This document shows, in pieces, positions 26,886-36,614 of a DNA stretch of 64,000 nucleotides. The position numbers and the translations under genes were made by a program. The notes under the pieces were generated by a model, which made no database searches, had not been told where the DNA came from, and worked only from the letters and a program-made list of their open reading frames with translations. Positions within the stretch are counted from its first letter, which is position 1. Each line of letters begins with the position of its first letter. The stretch comes from an uncultured Bacteroides sp. (lineage in GTDB: Bacteria; Bacteroidota; Bacteroidia; Bacteroidales; Bacteroidaceae), in contig NZ_OY762899.1 of assembly GCF_963666545.1 (NCBI RefSeq), positions 186,001 to 250,000 on the forward strand, in the 5' to 3' direction.

Positions 26886-27518
26886 ATGAGATCATTAATT
26901 GGAAAACAAGCACCGAAGTTCAGTGCAGCTGCAGTGGTAAATGGTAATGAAATAGTAGCAGACTTTTCATTGGAACAATATAAAGGGAAGAAAGCTGTGG
27001 TTTTTTTCTTCTATCCGATGGATTTTACTTTTGTATGTCCTACAGAATTGCATGCTTTTCAGGAAAAATTAGCTGAGTTTGAAAAAAGAAATGTAGCTGT
27101 CGTAGGTTGCTCAGTAGATTCTGAATATTCTCATTTGGCATGGTTACAGACTCCCAAAAACGAAGGAGGAATTCATGGGGTGACTTATCCTGTAGTAGCA
27201 GATTTTTCTAAGTCTATCTCAGAAAGTTTTGGCGTATTGGCAGGTGCTTATGCTCCAGATGAAAACGGAAATTGGGTATGTACAGGTGCTCCGGTAGCAT
27301 ACCGTGGTTTGTTCCTTATAGATAAAGAAGGAGTGGTACGTCATTCTGTCATCAACGATTTACCATTGGGACGTAGCGTTGATGAGGCTCTACGTATGGT
27401 AGATGCTTTGCAGCATTTTGAAGAATTTGGTGAAGTTTGTCCTGCAAACTGGACAAAAGGTCAAGATGCGCTTAAAGCCACAGAATCTGGTGTGGCCGAT
27501 TATTTAAGCAATCACTAA
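26886..27518 (+). CDS. Typical 2-Cys peroxiredoxin (AhpC/Prx1 type)
   Basis: 210 residues. It reduces hydrogen peroxide, alkyl hydroperoxides and peroxynitrite. Peroxidatic cysteine Cys51 is in FYPMDFTFVCPTEL and the resolving cysteine, about Cys185, is in GEVCPANW, so it forms the usual inter-subunit disulfide. The catalytic arginine lies near GVLAGAYAPDENG and YRGLFLIDKEG. Sequence and spacing resemble the eukaryote-like Prx1 branch at least as much as enteric AhpC. No AhpF partner is adjacent; thioredoxin is the likely reductant. Its own promoter and a strong terminator make it monocistronic. Confidence 0.93.
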   Translation: MRSLIGKQAPKFSAAAVVNGNEIVADFSLEQYKGKKAVVFFFYPMDFTFVCPTELHAFQEKLAEFEKRNVAVVGCSVDSEYSHLAWLQTPKNEGGIHGVTYPVVADFSKSISESFGVLAGAYAPDENGNWVCTGAPVAYRGLFLIDKEGVVRHSVINDLPLGRSVDEALRMVDALQHFEEFGEVCPANWTKGQDALKATESGVADYLSNH

Positions 27519-27909
27519 TATTCTGCTAGGACTTCTTCTCCTTCTATTTTATAAATTTATAGCCATAGATTGATAGATTGCCTTTGGGAGAAGAATTCTG
27601 AAAATATATATAGTGTTTGATAATTCGCAAAGAATGCATTTTTCGATTCTTAATAGATAGAAATGCTGTATTCTTTGCGTTTTTATTTCAATTTTCATCT
27701 AATTGAGCATTTTTATATTGATTTTAGGGCAATTGTGATCTAAAAAGTAATATTTATGGGTCATAATTCGAAAAAAATGCTTTTCTTTGTAACCGTAAAC
27801 AATAGATCGTTTCGTATCGTTCTTTTTTCTTCTTCTCAGTTGAATCCAGATCTATCTCAAACTTCCGTTGTTTCTCATTTTATTTATCAATTTTTTATTT
27901 TTATTTTTT
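27519..27909 (+). terminator. Peroxiredoxin terminator (27626-27690) and long leader of the RRM gene
   Basis: CGCAAAGAAT (27626-27635) pairs perfectly with ATTCTTTGCG (27670-27679), an inner GCATTT/AAATGC extends the stem, and TTTTTATTT follows. The remaining stretch to 27909 is T-rich and C-poor, holds no believable gene, and is probably the promoter and 5' leader of the RNA-binding protein. Confidence 0.8.
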
Positions 27910-28155
27910 ATGAACATTTACATTGGAAACCTAAGCTACCGCGTTAGGGAATCGGACTTGAGACAAGTTATGGAAGAATACGGAACTGTAGATTCAGTAA
28001 AACTGATCGTTGACCGTGATACTAAAAAATCTAAAGGATTTGCATTTGTTGAAATGTCTGATGACAACGAAGCTAACCAAGTTATCAAAGAACTGAACGG
28101 TGCTGAATATGAAGGCCGTCAAATGGTAGTGAAAGAGGCTTTGCCTCGCAAATAA
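27910..28155 (+). CDS. RRM-domain RNA-binding protein
   Basis: 81 residues, a single RNA recognition motif. RNP2 is NIYIGNLSYR at the N-terminus and RNP1 is KGFAFVEM near residues 40-47; VVKEALPRK ends the protein. Small RRM proteins of this kind are abundant in Bacteroidota and cyanobacteria, bind single-stranded RNA, and often act in place of cold-shock proteins or Hfq. The ATG at 27910 is chosen because the upstream in-frame start is a TTG in an AT-rich leader and adds hydrophobic residues foreign to the family. A terminator follows directly. Confidence 0.93.
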   Translation: MNIYIGNLSYRVRESDLRQVMEEYGTVDSVKLIVDRDTKKSKGFAFVEMSDDNEANQVIKELNGAEYEGRQMVVKEALPRK

Positions 28156-28183
28156 TCCTTTGTTTTAGGATATTTTATTTATA

Positions 28184-28225
28184 GAAAGAGGGCACTTATT
28201 CATTTAAGTGCCCTCTTTCTTTTCT
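28184..28225 (+). terminator. Rho-independent terminator after the RRM gene
   Basis: GAAAGAGGGCACTT (28184-28197) and AAGTGCCCTCTTTC (28206-28219), a perfect 14-bp stem followed by TTTTC. Confidence 0.9.
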
Positions 28226-28239
28226 GTCTATACAGAATA

Positions 28240-28281
28240 AGAAAACGAGATTAGTCAAGAAATACTTGATCTAACCTCGTT
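28240..28281 (-). terminator. Terminator after the serine palmitoyltransferase gene
   Basis: On the minus strand AACGAGGTTAGATCAAG pairs with CTTGACTAATCTCGTT (one bulge, one wobble) and is followed by TTCTTATT. It begins 25 bp past the stop of the convergent gene. Confidence 0.7.
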
Positions 28282-28306
28282 ATATATAGAGTATATAAAT
28301 GTGCTC

Positions 28307-29494
28307 TTACTTCAGAATCTCCAGTGCTTTAAAACATTTGTAGAGCTTATCGATTGCTATGTCAATCTGTTCTTGGCTGTGAGTAGCCATCAATGAAAAG
28401 CGGATTAATGTGTCGTTAGGAGAGCATGCAGGCGGAACCACAGGATTCACAAATACACCTTCGTCAAACAACATTTTCGTTACTATGAACGTCTTATCCA
28501 TGTCACGCACATAAAGCGGGATGATTGGAGTAGCGGTGTGACCTATTTCGAAACCCAGATCACGGAAACGTTTCAATGAGTAGTGGGTCATATCCCACAA
28601 GTGTTGAATGCGCTCAGGCTCTGTTTTCATGATCTGAAGCGCAGCACGGGCAGCAGCAGTAGCTCCGGGTGTGTTGCTGGCACTAAAGATATAGGGACGT
28701 GAATTATGGCGCAGGTAGTTGATTACTTCTTCATCTGAAGCAATGAATCCTCCAATAGAGGCCAATGATTTACTGAATGTACCCATAATAAGATCTACAT
28801 CATTGGTCAAGCCAAAGTGATCGCAAGTACCACGCCCTTGTCTGCCTAAAACACCTAAACCGTGTGCTTCGTCAACCATGATGCTGGCATTGTACTTTTT
28901 AGATAAACGAACAATTTCGGGCAGGTTGGCAATATCACCTTCCATACTGAATACTCCGTCTACTACAATTAACTTCACCGATTCGGGCTTGCACTTTTGT
29001 AACTCCTTCTCTAACGACTCCATATCGTTATGTTTGAACTTCAAAGCGGTAGAGAACGAAAGACGACGTCCTTCAACGATAGAAGCGTGATCAAGTTCGT
29101 CACAAATAACATAGTCTTCACGACCAGTAACACACGACACAACACCAAGGTTTACTTGAAATCCGGTAGAATAAATGATTGCATCTTCTTTTCCTACGAA
29201 TTCAGCCAATTCTTTCTCGAGCTGAATATGAAGATCAAGTGTTCCGTTAAGGAAGCGTGAACCTGCACATCCTGTACCGTATTTGCGGGTAGCTTCAACG
29301 GCAGCTTCAATTACTTTCGGATGGTTTGTTAAACCTAGATAGGAGTTAGAGCCAAACATCAATACTTTTTTGCCGCTCATGATTACTTCTGTGTTCTGTT
29401 CACTTTCGATGCATCGAAAGTAAGGATATACGCCTTTTGCCTTAACTTGTTGGGGCAGATCGTACTTTGCTAACTTCTCTTGTAATAATCCCAT
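28307..29494 (-). CDS. spt: Serine palmitoyltransferase (alpha-oxoamine synthase family)
   Basis: 395 residues from [15 protein letters not shown]. This PLP enzyme condenses serine with a long-chain acyl-CoA, the first step of Bacteroides sphingolipid synthesis. Seen: [35 protein letters not shown] (His stacking on PLP), [23 protein letters not shown], and the PLP lysine in [14 protein letters not shown]. The family also includes KBL and BioF; the [10 protein letters not shown] and N-terminal stretch match Bacteroides SPT best. A GTG frame 22 codons longer is rejected: a -7 box TATCTTTG (minus, 29584-29591) gives a leader ending at 29494. Divergent to it is a lipid kinase. Confidence 0.85.
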   Translation of the reverse strand: MGLLQEKLAKYDLPQQVKAKGVYPYFRCIESEQNTEVIMSGKKVLMFGSNSYLGLTNHPKVIEAAVEATRKYGTGCAGSRFLNGTLDLHIQLEKELAEFVGKEDAIIYSTGFQVNLGVVSCVTGREDYVICDELDHASIVEGRRLSFSTALKFKHNDMESLEKELQKCKPESVKLIVVDGVFSMEGDIANLPEIVRLSKKYNASIMVDEAHGLGVLGRQGRGTCDHFGLTNDVDLIMGTFSKSLASIGGFIASDEEVINYLRHNSRPYIFSASNTPGATAAARAALQIMKTEPERIQHLWDMTHYSLKRFRDLGFEIGHTATPIIPLYVRDMDKTFIVTKMLFDEGVFVNPVVPPACSPNDTLIRFSLMATHSQEQIDIAIDKLYKCFKALEILK

Positions 29495-29752
29495 GAATTT
29501 TTTATTAAATAAGTCCGCTGTTGAGCCATTAATTAAACGGCTGTTAGCTCTAATTTTCACCTATGTGACTTTTAAACAGGGGGCAAAGATAATAAAAATA
29601 TGAAATGAATGTGTCACAACTAAAAATATTTATATTACTTTTGTCAGTCAACAAAAGAATTGCGCACATCGGAAGCCGTATTGTTTTTATTCGGGTGCTA
29701 AACTTAGCTTTCTTAAAATTAAAAAATGCGGTTTATCAGTATATGAGTTAGA

Positions 29753-30790
29753 ATGATGAAAAAACTACTTTTTATTATCAACCCTGCTTCAGGAACTCAA
29801 GGGAAAGAGTTTATCTTGAACCAATTGAGTGATGTGATAGATAGAGAAAAATATTCTTGGGAGGTTGTTAAAACCCAGAGGGCAGGGCATGCCGTCGACA
29901 TAGCCGCTCAAGCTGTATGTGATGGAATAGATGAAGTTATCGCTATTGGGGGCGACGGTACGGTGAACGAAATCGCTCGCTCACTCATTCACACAAAAAC
30001 AGCTCTGGGCATTGTGCCCTGTGGATCAGGCAATGGATTGGCAAGGCATCTGCAAATTCCAATGGAACCCAGAAAAGCGCTCGAAGTGATTAATGAGGGT
30101 TTATTTGATGTTATAGACTACGGTAAAATTAATGATATTCCTTTCTTCTGTACTTGTGGAGTCGGTTTTGACGCTTTTGTGAGCCTGAAATTTGCCAATG
30201 CGGGTAAAAGAGGATTACTCACTTATTTGGAAAAGACTCTGCAGGAGAGCCTGACGTATCAGAACCAAACTTATGAGTTGGAAACAGAAGATGGCACGAA
30301 GAAATATAAAGCCTTTCTGATTGCCTGCGGCAATGCTTCTCAATATGGCAATAATGCGTATATCACTCCACAAGCAACGCTGACAGACGGATTAATGGAT
30401 GTAACCATCTTGGAACCTTTCACAGTGCTAGATGTACCTTCGCTGGCTTATCAGCTTTTTAATAAGACGATTGATCAAAATAGTCGCATAAAGACTTTCC
30501 GCTGCCAGAAGTTACGTATTAATCGTAGTAAATCGGGGGTTGTACATTTTGATGGAGACCCCATGATGATGGGTGAAAGTATCAACGTGGAAATCATAAA
30601 GAAAGGACTAAATGTAGTTGTGCCTCGCGAAAAAGAGAAAGATGCACGCAATGTGTTGCAAAAGGCACAGGAATATGTCAATGGGTTGCAGCGTCTCAAT
30701 GAACTTTTCGTGGAAGACTTTGCAAACAAAAATCGTGTGATGATGAATAAAAACAGGGCATTGCTGAAGAAGCTGACTAAAAGAGATTGA
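29753..30790 (+). CDS. Diacylglycerol/sphingoid-type lipid kinase
   Basis: 345 residues with a DAGK catalytic domain: [14 protein letters not shown] at the start, the nucleotide motif [30 protein letters not shown], then the beta-sandwich half with [18 protein letters not shown] and [13 protein letters not shown] lysine-rich C-terminal tail of about 60 residues follows VPREKEKDA. These enzymes phosphorylate diacylglycerol, ceramide or sphingoid bases; sequence alone does not decide. The divergent placement next to serine palmitoyltransferase suggests a sphingolipid substrate. Two ATGs are adjacent (29753 and 29756). Confidence 0.85.
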   Translation: MMKKLLFIINPASGTQGKEFILNQLSDVIDREKYSWEVVKTQRAGHAVDIAAQAVCDGIDEVIAIGGDGTVNEIARSLIHTKTALGIVPCGSGNGLARHLQIPMEPRKALEVINEGLFDVIDYGKINDIPFFCTCGVGFDAFVSLKFANAGKRGLLTYLEKTLQESLTYQNQTYELETEDGTKKYKAFLIACGNASQYGNNAYITPQATLTDGLMDVTILEPFTVLDVPSLAYQLFNKTIDQNSRIKTFRCQKLRINRSKSGVVHFDGDPMMMGESINVEIIKKGLNVVVPREKEKDARNVLQKAQEYVNGLQRLNELFVEDFANKNRVMMNKNRALLKKLTKRD

Positions 30791-30809
30791 TGTTTTAGGA
30801 ATTAATATG

Positions 30810-30817
30810 TATTTTTG
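30810..30817 (+). promoter_or_regulatory. -7 element of aspS
   Basis: TATTTTTG fits TAnnTTTG and lies 37 nt before the ATG at 30855, ruling out the longer frame that starts at 30807. Confidence 0.55.
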
Positions 30818-30854
30818 CACTTCAAAAAAAACTAATATATATAATAATATAGGT

Positions 30855-32618
30855 ATGTTCAGAACATATACGTGTGGAGAGTTACGTATCTCCGATGTGA
30901 ATAAGCAGGTAACGCTGGCCGGATGGGTACAGCGCTCACGCAAGATGGGAGGGATGACATTTGTTGACCTCCGCGACCGTTACGGAATTACGCAATTGGT
31001 ATTTAATGATGAATTGGATGCGCCGTTGTGCGAACGAGCCAACAAGTTGGGACGCGAGTTTGTCGTTCAAATAAAGGGCGTTGTTAATGAACGTTTCAGC
31101 AAGAATGCCAACATACCTACAGGGGATGTGGAGATTATCGTTTCGGAACTGAACGTACTCAACGCTGCCGCAACACCACCTTTTACCATCGAAGATAATA
31201 CAGATGGAGGAGATGATATCCGCATGAAGTATCGTTATCTCGATTTAAGAAGAAATACTGTTCGTGCCAACTTAGAACTACGTCATCGGATGACAATGGA
31301 AGTACGTCGCTATCTCGACAGCATGGGTTTTTTGGAAGTCGAAACGCCGGTGCTTATTGGTTCTACTCCCGAAGGTGCAAGGGATTTTGTAGTACCATCG
31401 CGCATGAATCCGGGACAATTTTATGCTCTTCCACAATCACCACAACTCTTTAAACAGTTGCTGATGGTATCAGGGTTCGATCGTTATTTTCAGATTGTGA
31501 AATGTTTCCGTGACGAGGATTTGCGTGCCGACCGCCAGCCTGAATTTACACAAATTGACTGCGAAATGAGTTTCGTGGAGCAAGAAGATGTAATTTCTAC
31601 GTTCGAAGGAATGGCCAAACATTTATTTAAGACCATTCGTGGAGTGGAACTTACGGAACCTTTCTTGCGTATGCCGTGGAGCGAAGCAATGAAATATTAT
31701 GGTAGCGACAAACCGGATCTTCGTTTCGATATGAAATTTGTAGAATTGATGGATGTCCTTAAAGGTCATGGCTTCCCTGTATTTGATGATGCTGCCTACA
31801 TTGGTGGTATCTGTGCAGAGGGTGCAGCTGTCTATACTCGTAAACAACTCGATGCACTGACCGACTTTGTGAAGAAATCTCAGATTGGTGCCAAAGGAAT
31901 GGTTTATGCCCGCATAGAAGCGGACGGAAATGTAAAATCGAGTGTGGATAAATTCTACTCACAAGAAATTTTGCAACAGATGAAAGAGGCTTTCGGCGCT
32001 AAACCAGGCGATTTGATTCTAATTCTTTCAGGCGACGATGCAATGAAAACACGTAAACAACTTTGTGAACTTCGTCTAGAGATGGGTAACCAACTCGGAT
32101 TAAGAGATAAGAACACATTTGCATGCTTATGGGTAATTGACTTCCCTCTCTTCGAATGGGATGAAGAACAAAAACGATTCATGGCTATGCACCATCCGTT
32201 TACTTCGCCAAAATTAGAAGACGTTCATTTGCTTGATAGCGACACTGGTGCTGTACGCGCCAATGCATACGATATGGTAGTGAATGGCGTTGAAGTAGGG
32301 GGTGGTTCAATTCGTATTCACGATAGTGAGTTACAAAATAAGATGTTCGGTTTACTAGGCTTTACAAATGAGCGTGCTCACGAACAATTTGGCTACCTGA
32401 TGGATGCGTTTAAATATGGTGCGCCTCCTCATGGTGGATTGGCCTACGGACTCGACCGTTGGGTATCTCTCTTTGCCGGGCTCGATTCTATTCGCGATTG
32501 TATCGCATTCCCGAAGAACAATTCCGGTCGTGACGTGATGATTGACGCTCCCGCTACTTTAGAAGCTGCTCAATTAGAAGAACTTAATCTGATAATAGAT
32601 TTAAAGGAACATAATTAG
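30855..32618 (+). CDS. aspS: Aspartyl-tRNA synthetase
   Basis: 587 residues, the bacterial class IIb form. An N-terminal OB-fold binds the anticodon ([26 protein letters not shown]). The class II core has motif 2 [19 protein letters not shown] and motif 3 [12 protein letters not shown]. The bacterial GAD insertion lies between, about residues 290-410. It charges tRNA-Asp with aspartate; whether it also charges tRNA-Asn cannot be decided here. The start [11 protein letters not shown] is the family norm. Confidence 0.96.
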   Translation: MFRTYTCGELRISDVNKQVTLAGWVQRSRKMGGMTFVDLRDRYGITQLVFNDELDAPLCERANKLGREFVVQIKGVVNERFSKNANIPTGDVEIIVSELNVLNAAATPPFTIEDNTDGGDDIRMKYRYLDLRRNTVRANLELRHRMTMEVRRYLDSMGFLEVETPVLIGSTPEGARDFVVPSRMNPGQFYALPQSPQLFKQLLMVSGFDRYFQIVKCFRDEDLRADRQPEFTQIDCEMSFVEQEDVISTFEGMAKHLFKTIRGVELTEPFLRMPWSEAMKYYGSDKPDLRFDMKFVELMDVLKGHGFPVFDDAAYIGGICAEGAAVYTRKQLDALTDFVKKSQIGAKGMVYARIEADGNVKSSVDKFYSQEILQQMKEAFGAKPGDLILILSGDDAMKTRKQLCELRLEMGNQLGLRDKNTFACLWVIDFPLFEWDEEQKRFMAMHHPFTSPKLEDVHLLDSDTGAVRANAYDMVVNGVEVGGGSIRIHDSELQNKMFGLLGFTNERAHEQFGYLMDAFKYGAPPHGGLAYGLDRWVSLFAGLDSIRDCIAFPKNNSGRDVMIDAPATLEAAQLEELNLIIDLKEHN

Positions 32619-32662
32619 CTATTAATTAGCTAATTATGTCGCTAATAACTAGTTTAGTTGTG

Positions 32663-32735
32663 GCCACAGATTATACTGAAGAATGTAGATATCATCTCCT
32701 GCATTTTGAGGTTAATCTGTGGCTGTTTTATTTTA
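32663..32735 (+). terminator. Hairpin terminator after aspS
   Basis: GCCACAGATTA (32664-32674) and TAATCTGTGGC (32713-32723) form an 11-bp stem around a 38-nt loop, followed by TGTTTTATTTTAT. The palindrome AATTAGCTAATT lies just before it. Confidence 0.65.
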
Positions 32736-32754
32736 TAAAATAGAGGGTATTATG

Positions 32755-32985
32755 CTACAGTTGGTTCGTTTCTAAATATTCTTTCAATCGATAGAGCCGT
32801 GTGATTGAAGCATTATAAAATGGATCGGGGTAGTGTTTTTGAATGTCGTAAATGTTGGCCACAACAAATCTGGGTACATCATAAATGTTTTCATAGTTGC
32901 TTAGCTTCACGTTCTGAGGTATTTGTGCGCTCTGCGCCCATGCTATGATATCCTTTACGCTCTGTTCATCGAAGTTATATTCCAT
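32755..32985 (-). CDS. Small conserved protein, DUF6965-like
   Basis: 76 residues. The layout (short N-terminal helix, AQIPQNVKLSNYENIYDVPRFVVANI, then DPFYNASITRLYRLKEYL) resembles the small Bacteroides family listed as DUF6965, in which a proline-containing loop is followed by two helices and a final LxRLKxxL. No catalytic residues or membrane segment are visible, and no function is known to me. A -7 box TATCTTTG (minus strand, 32997-33004) is 12 nt upstream of the ATG, so it is transcribed alone. The family name is a moderate-confidence recollection. Confidence 0.6.
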   Translation of the reverse strand: MEYNFDEQSVKDIIAWAQSAQIPQNVKLSNYENIYDVPRFVVANIYDIQKHYPDPFYNASITRLYRLKEYLETNQL

Positions 32986-33119
32986 GTTTTTTTATGCAAA
33001 GATATAAAAAGAGAGCATATTTTGTAGTGGCGGATAAGGAATCATTTTACCACCATGAACAATTTCTTTACCTTATCTGTTTAAATTATGTGTTTTTCAT
33101 AGTATTAGATATAAGATTA

Positions 33120-33230
33120 ATAGAAAAAGATTGTACCGGCTTGGGATGAGTAAGTACATCGGGAACAGAAGAGTCTGTTTTTTGATAAATGTGTTATAAG
33201 CATCGGTTCTTTAGAGCCGGTGCTTTTTTT
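33120..33230 (+). ncRNA. Candidate structured RNA or attenuator with tandem terminators
   Basis: No believable gene occupies 33005-33275. On the plus strand a short terminator-like hairpin (AACAGA 33164-33169, TCTGTT 33174-33179, T-run) is followed by a strong one (GCATCGGTTC 33200-33209, GAGCCGGTGC 33214-33223, seven T). ACCGGCT at 33135-33141 is complementary to AGCCGGT in the 3' arm of the strong terminator, the geometry of an antiterminator. There is no plus-strand gene within 580 bp upstream, so the RNA would have its own start. No known family was recognised. Confidence 0.45.
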
Positions 33231-33275
33231 ACCCCGTTTTTCTTTGTTTTTATAGCAAGTTACAAATAAATTTCG

Positions 33276-33283
33276 TACGTTTG
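33276..33283 (+). promoter_or_regulatory. -7 element of the DUF2461 gene
   Basis: TACGTTTG fits TAnnTTTG and lies 25 nt before the ATG at 33309. Confidence 0.55.
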
Positions 33284-33308
33284 CGAGGTAAATACTAAAG
33301 GAAAGACG

Positions 33309-33977
33309 ATGAATACACCTGTTATCTTTCAATATTTAAAAGAACTTGCACAGAATAACAACCGTGAGTGGTTCAATGAACATCGCAATGAATATGAAAA
33401 AGCTCGTGTGGAGTTTGAAAACCTCTTGACAGCTTTCATTTCGCACATCTCGTTATTCGATGAAAGCATCAAAGGCATACAAGCCAAAGATTGTACTTAT
33501 CGCATCTATCGCGACACTCGCTTTTCGCCAGATAAAACCCCCTACAAGAATCATTTTGGGGGATATATCAACGCCAAAGGAAAGAAGTCGGAACACTGCG
33601 GTTATTACATACACTTACAACCTGGTAATTGTTTGATTGCCGGAGGTAGTTGGTGTCCACCACCTAAGATATTGAAGGCCTTGCGGCAAGCCATATATGA
33701 TAATATTGAAGAGTATCTCTCCATTGTGGAAGATCCTGAGTTTAAGAAGTATTTCCCTGTCATCGGAGAGACTTTTCTCAAGACTGCACCCAAGGGATTT
33801 TCAAAAGATTTTAAGTATATTGATTATCTTAAATGCAAAGAAATTAGCTGCATGTACTCCATTCCAGATAGCTTTTTCATGGCACCAAATGCGGTGGAAG
33901 AAGCTGAGGGCGCTATTCGCCAACTAAAACGCTTTATCGACTTTGTCAATTACACCGTCGATGAAATAGAAGTATAA
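33309..33977 (+). CDS. DUF2461 family protein
   Basis: 222 residues. The family pattern is clear: IFQYLKELAQNNNREWFNEHRNEYEKAR at the N-terminus, then DCTYRIYRDTRFSPDKTPYKNHFGGYI and GYYIHLQPGNCLIAGGSWCPPP. The conserved R-D-x-R-F and K-P/TPYK residues suggest a binding or catalytic pocket, but the biochemical role of the family is not established to my knowledge. It has its own -7 box and is followed 32 bp later by a YhcH-type gene, possibly in one transcript. Confidence 0.85.
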   Translation: MNTPVIFQYLKELAQNNNREWFNEHRNEYEKARVEFENLLTAFISHISLFDESIKGIQAKDCTYRIYRDTRFSPDKTPYKNHFGGYINAKGKKSEHCGYYIHLQPGNCLIAGGSWCPPPKILKALRQAIYDNIEEYLSIVEDPEFKKYFPVIGETFLKTAPKGFSKDFKYIDYLKCKEISCMYSIPDSFFMAPNAVEEAEGAIRQLKRFIDFVNYTVDEIEV

Positions 33978-34009
33978 ACTTAATAATCAACAATAAAAAA
34001 ATCAGACTC

Positions 34010-34456
34010 ATGGTAGTAGACATTTTAGAGAATTTAGAGAAATACGCATCGTTGAACCCTTTGTTTGCTCAAGCTGTAGACTTTTTAAAATCTCAGGATC
34101 TTCATTCTTTGGAAGTTGGTAAAACCGAATTAAAAGGGAAAGATCTTGTAGTGAATGTAGCACAAACAAATTCGAAAACAAAAGAACAAGCTAAGTTAGA
34201 GACTCATAATGAATTTATTGATATTCAAATACCACTCTCGGGAACAGAAGTGATGGGATATACTCCCGCAAAGGATTGCCTGCCGGTGGACGCAACTTAT
34301 AATGCAGAGAAAGATATTACTTTCTTCGATGGATTAGCAAAAACTTACATTACTGTAAAACCCGGTATGTTTGCCATCTTCTTCCCCCAAGATGGACATG
34401 CACCCGGCATTACACCCGATGGAGTGAAAAAGATCATCGTAAAAGTAAAAGCATAA
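34010..34456 (+). CDS. YhcH/YjgK/YiaL family protein (cupin-like sugar anomerase family)
   Basis: 148 residues, the normal length for the DUF386/YhcH family. Motifs: ETHNEFIDIQIPLSGTEVMGY with conserved His, Glu and Asp, FFDGLAKTYITVKPGMFAIFFPQDGHAPGI with a final His. These residues hold a metal in a cupin fold; E. coli NanQ of this family is a sialic-acid anomerase, other members are linked to beta-galactosidase or to biofilm. The substrate here is unknown; neighbours (DUF2461, glycogen branching enzyme) do not point to sialic acid. Confidence 0.88.
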   Translation: MVVDILENLEKYASLNPLFAQAVDFLKSQDLHSLEVGKTELKGKDLVVNVAQTNSKTKEQAKLETHNEFIDIQIPLSGTEVMGYTPAKDCLPVDATYNAEKDITFFDGLAKTYITVKPGMFAIFFPQDGHAPGITPDGVKKIIVKVKA

Positions 34457-34486
34457 GTACCGAAAAAACCAAAATTCATCCTAATC

Positions 34487-36499
34487 ATGGAAAGAACTCT
34501 TAATTTAATCAAAAACGACCCATGGCTTGAGCCTTTCAAAGACGCCATAACAGGGCGTTATCAGTATGCTATGGATAAGAAGTCCGAACTGACAAATGGA
34601 GGGAAGCAAACGTTGTCGGATTTTGCTTCGGGATATCTTTATTTTGGTCTACACCCCACTGCTACCGGATGGACTTTTCGCGAATGGGCACCCAATGCCG
34701 CGCATATCTATCTGGTAGGTACCTTTAATAATTGGATAGAAAAAGAAGAATTCTCATTGACGCGTCTCGAGAATGGGATTTGGGAAATCAATCTGTCTAA
34801 AGAAGTGATACATCATGGAGATTTATACAAACTGATTGTATGCTGGGATGGAGGAAAGGGAGAACGTATCCCTGCATGGGCCACAAGAGTTGTACAGGAT
34901 GAAAAAACGGCTATATTCAGTGCACAGGTGTGGAAACCGGAAGCACCGTTTGCTTTTAAAGAAAAAACATTTAAACCCACTACTGATCCGTTGCTCATTT
35001 ATGAATGCCATATTGGTATGGCTCAGCAAGAGGAGAAGGTGGGTACATATAACGAATTTCGTGAAAAGATTCTGCCACGTATAGCTAAGGGAGGATATAA
35101 CTGTATACAGATTATGGCCATTCAGGAACATCCGTATTACGGCAGTTTTGGCTATCATGTGTCTAACTTTTTTGCAGCCTCTTCTCGTTTTGGTACGCCG
35201 GATGAATTGAAAGAACTCGTTGATGCGGCTCACGGACTGGGTATTGCAGTTATTATCGACATCGTTCATTCTCATTCGGTAAAGAATGAGGTAGAGGGTT
35301 TGGCTAATTTTGCAGGAGATTCTTGTCAATATTTCTATGAAGGCGCTCGTCGCGAACATCCGGCATGGGATTCACTTTGCTTTGATTATGGCAAAAATGA
35401 GGTGGTTCACTTTCTCTTATCAAACTGCAAGTATTGGTTAGAAGAATATCAGATAGATGGTTTTCGTTTTGATGGAGTTACTTCTATGCTTTATTATAGT
35501 CATGGGTTGGGAGAGGCTTTCGTTGACTATTCCGATTATTTTAACGGATATCAGGATGGTGATGCTATTTGTTATCTGACGTTGGCCAATGAGATGATTC
35601 ATCAGGTAAAATCGACTGCGATAACCGTTGCCGAAGAGGTATCCGGTATGCCTGGTCTTGCAGTTAAAGTAGAAGACGGTGGTTACGGATTTGATTACCG
35701 TATGGCCATGAATATTCCCGATTATTGGATTAAAACCATCAGAGAAAAAATAGATGAAGATTGGAAACCTTCAAGCATGTTCTGGGAAGTGACCAACCGC
35801 CGTAAAGATGAGAAAACCATATCGTATGCTGAAAGCCATGATCAGGCTTTGGTGGGCGACAAAACAATCATCTTCCGTCTGATAGACGCCGATATGTATT
35901 GGCACATGCAGAAGGGGGACGAAAATTATATTGTGAACCGTGGTATAGCTTTGCACAAGATGATTCGTTTGCTTACATCATCTACTATCAATGGTGGTTA
36001 CCTCAATTTTATGGGCAACGAGTTCGGACATCCGGAATGGATTGACTTTCCTCGTGAAGGCAACGGATGGTCGTGTAAGTATGCTCGTCGCCAATGGGAT
36101 TTGGTAGATAACAAGAATTTGGATTATCACTACATGGCCGATTTTGATATTGACATGCTCAAGACTATTAAAAGTGTGAAAGACTTTCAGGCTAGCCCTG
36201 TGCAGGAGATATGGCACAATGATGAAGATCAAATTTTGGCTTACCAACGTAAAGACTTGATTTTTGTGTTCAACTTCAATCCCATGAAGTCATTTACCGA
36301 TTATGGCTTCTTAGTAGCTCCTGGCACTTATGAAGTGGTGCTGGATACAGATAGTTCTAGTTATGGTGGACAGAATCTATCGGATGATAGTATTAAGCAT
36401 TTTACTCTTGCTGACTCACTTTATGCATCCGAGAAAAAGGAGTGGATGAAGCTTTACATACCTGCGCGTACAGCAATGGTACTCAAAAAAACAAAATAA
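34487..36499 (+). CDS. glgB: 1,4-alpha-glucan branching enzyme (GH13_8 type)
   Basis: 670 residues. An N-terminal CBM48-like domain (WTFREWAPNAAHIYLVGTFNNW) precedes the GH13 barrel. It has DGFRFDGVTSMLYYSHG (nucleophile Asp), TVAEEVSGMPG (acid/base Glu) and SYAESHDQALVGD (third acidic residue). A C-terminal beta domain runs from LIFVFNFNP. The motif set is that of the eukaryotic-like branching enzymes found in Bacteroides rather than E. coli GlgB. It makes alpha-1,6 branches in glycogen. No other glycogen gene is adjacent, although a GH13 hydrolase is coded 1.2 kb downstream on the other strand. A terminator follows. Confidence 0.92.
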   Translation: MERTLNLIKNDPWLEPFKDAITGRYQYAMDKKSELTNGGKQTLSDFASGYLYFGLHPTATGWTFREWAPNAAHIYLVGTFNNWIEKEEFSLTRLENGIWEINLSKEVIHHGDLYKLIVCWDGGKGERIPAWATRVVQDEKTAIFSAQVWKPEAPFAFKEKTFKPTTDPLLIYECHIGMAQQEEKVGTYNEFREKILPRIAKGGYNCIQIMAIQEHPYYGSFGYHVSNFFAASSRFGTPDELKELVDAAHGLGIAVIIDIVHSHSVKNEVEGLANFAGDSCQYFYEGARREHPAWDSLCFDYGKNEVVHFLLSNCKYWLEEYQIDGFRFDGVTSMLYYSHGLGEAFVDYSDYFNGYQDGDAICYLTLANEMIHQVKSTAITVAEEVSGMPGLAVKVEDGGYGFDYRMAMNIPDYWIKTIREKIDEDWKPSSMFWEVTNRRKDEKTISYAESHDQALVGDKTIIFRLIDADMYWHMQKGDENYIVNRGIALHKMIRLLTSSTINGGYLNFMGNEFGHPEWIDFPREGNGWSCKYARRQWDLVDNKNLDYHYMADFDIDMLKTIKSVKDFQASPVQEIWHNDEDQILAYQRKDLIFVFNFNPMKSFTDYGFLVAPGTYEVVLDTDSSSYGGQNLSDDSIKHFTLADSLYASEKKEWMKLYIPARTAMVLKKTK

Positions 36500-36541
36500 G
36501 TTGAATCTAACTATTTTATAGACTAAAGACAAATAGAAGAT

Positions 36542-36568
36542 AGAGGGAAGCGAAAGTTTCCCTCTTTT
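36542..36568 (+). terminator. Terminator after glgB
   Basis: GAGGGAA(A/G) and TTTCCCTC form a stem around CGAAAG, followed by TTTT. Confidence 0.75.
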
Positions 36569-36614
36569 AGCAAGCTAAAATAACGATTTATCTAATTATT
36601 CAAATATATCTGTT

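Noticed and set aside
27756-27947. 63-codon ORF before the RRM gene
   Set aside because: Lies in a T-rich leader and overlaps the RRM start in another frame.
33117-33332. 71-codon minus-strand ORF
   Set aside because: Runs across a strong terminator and into the start of the DUF2461 gene; composition is not protein-like.
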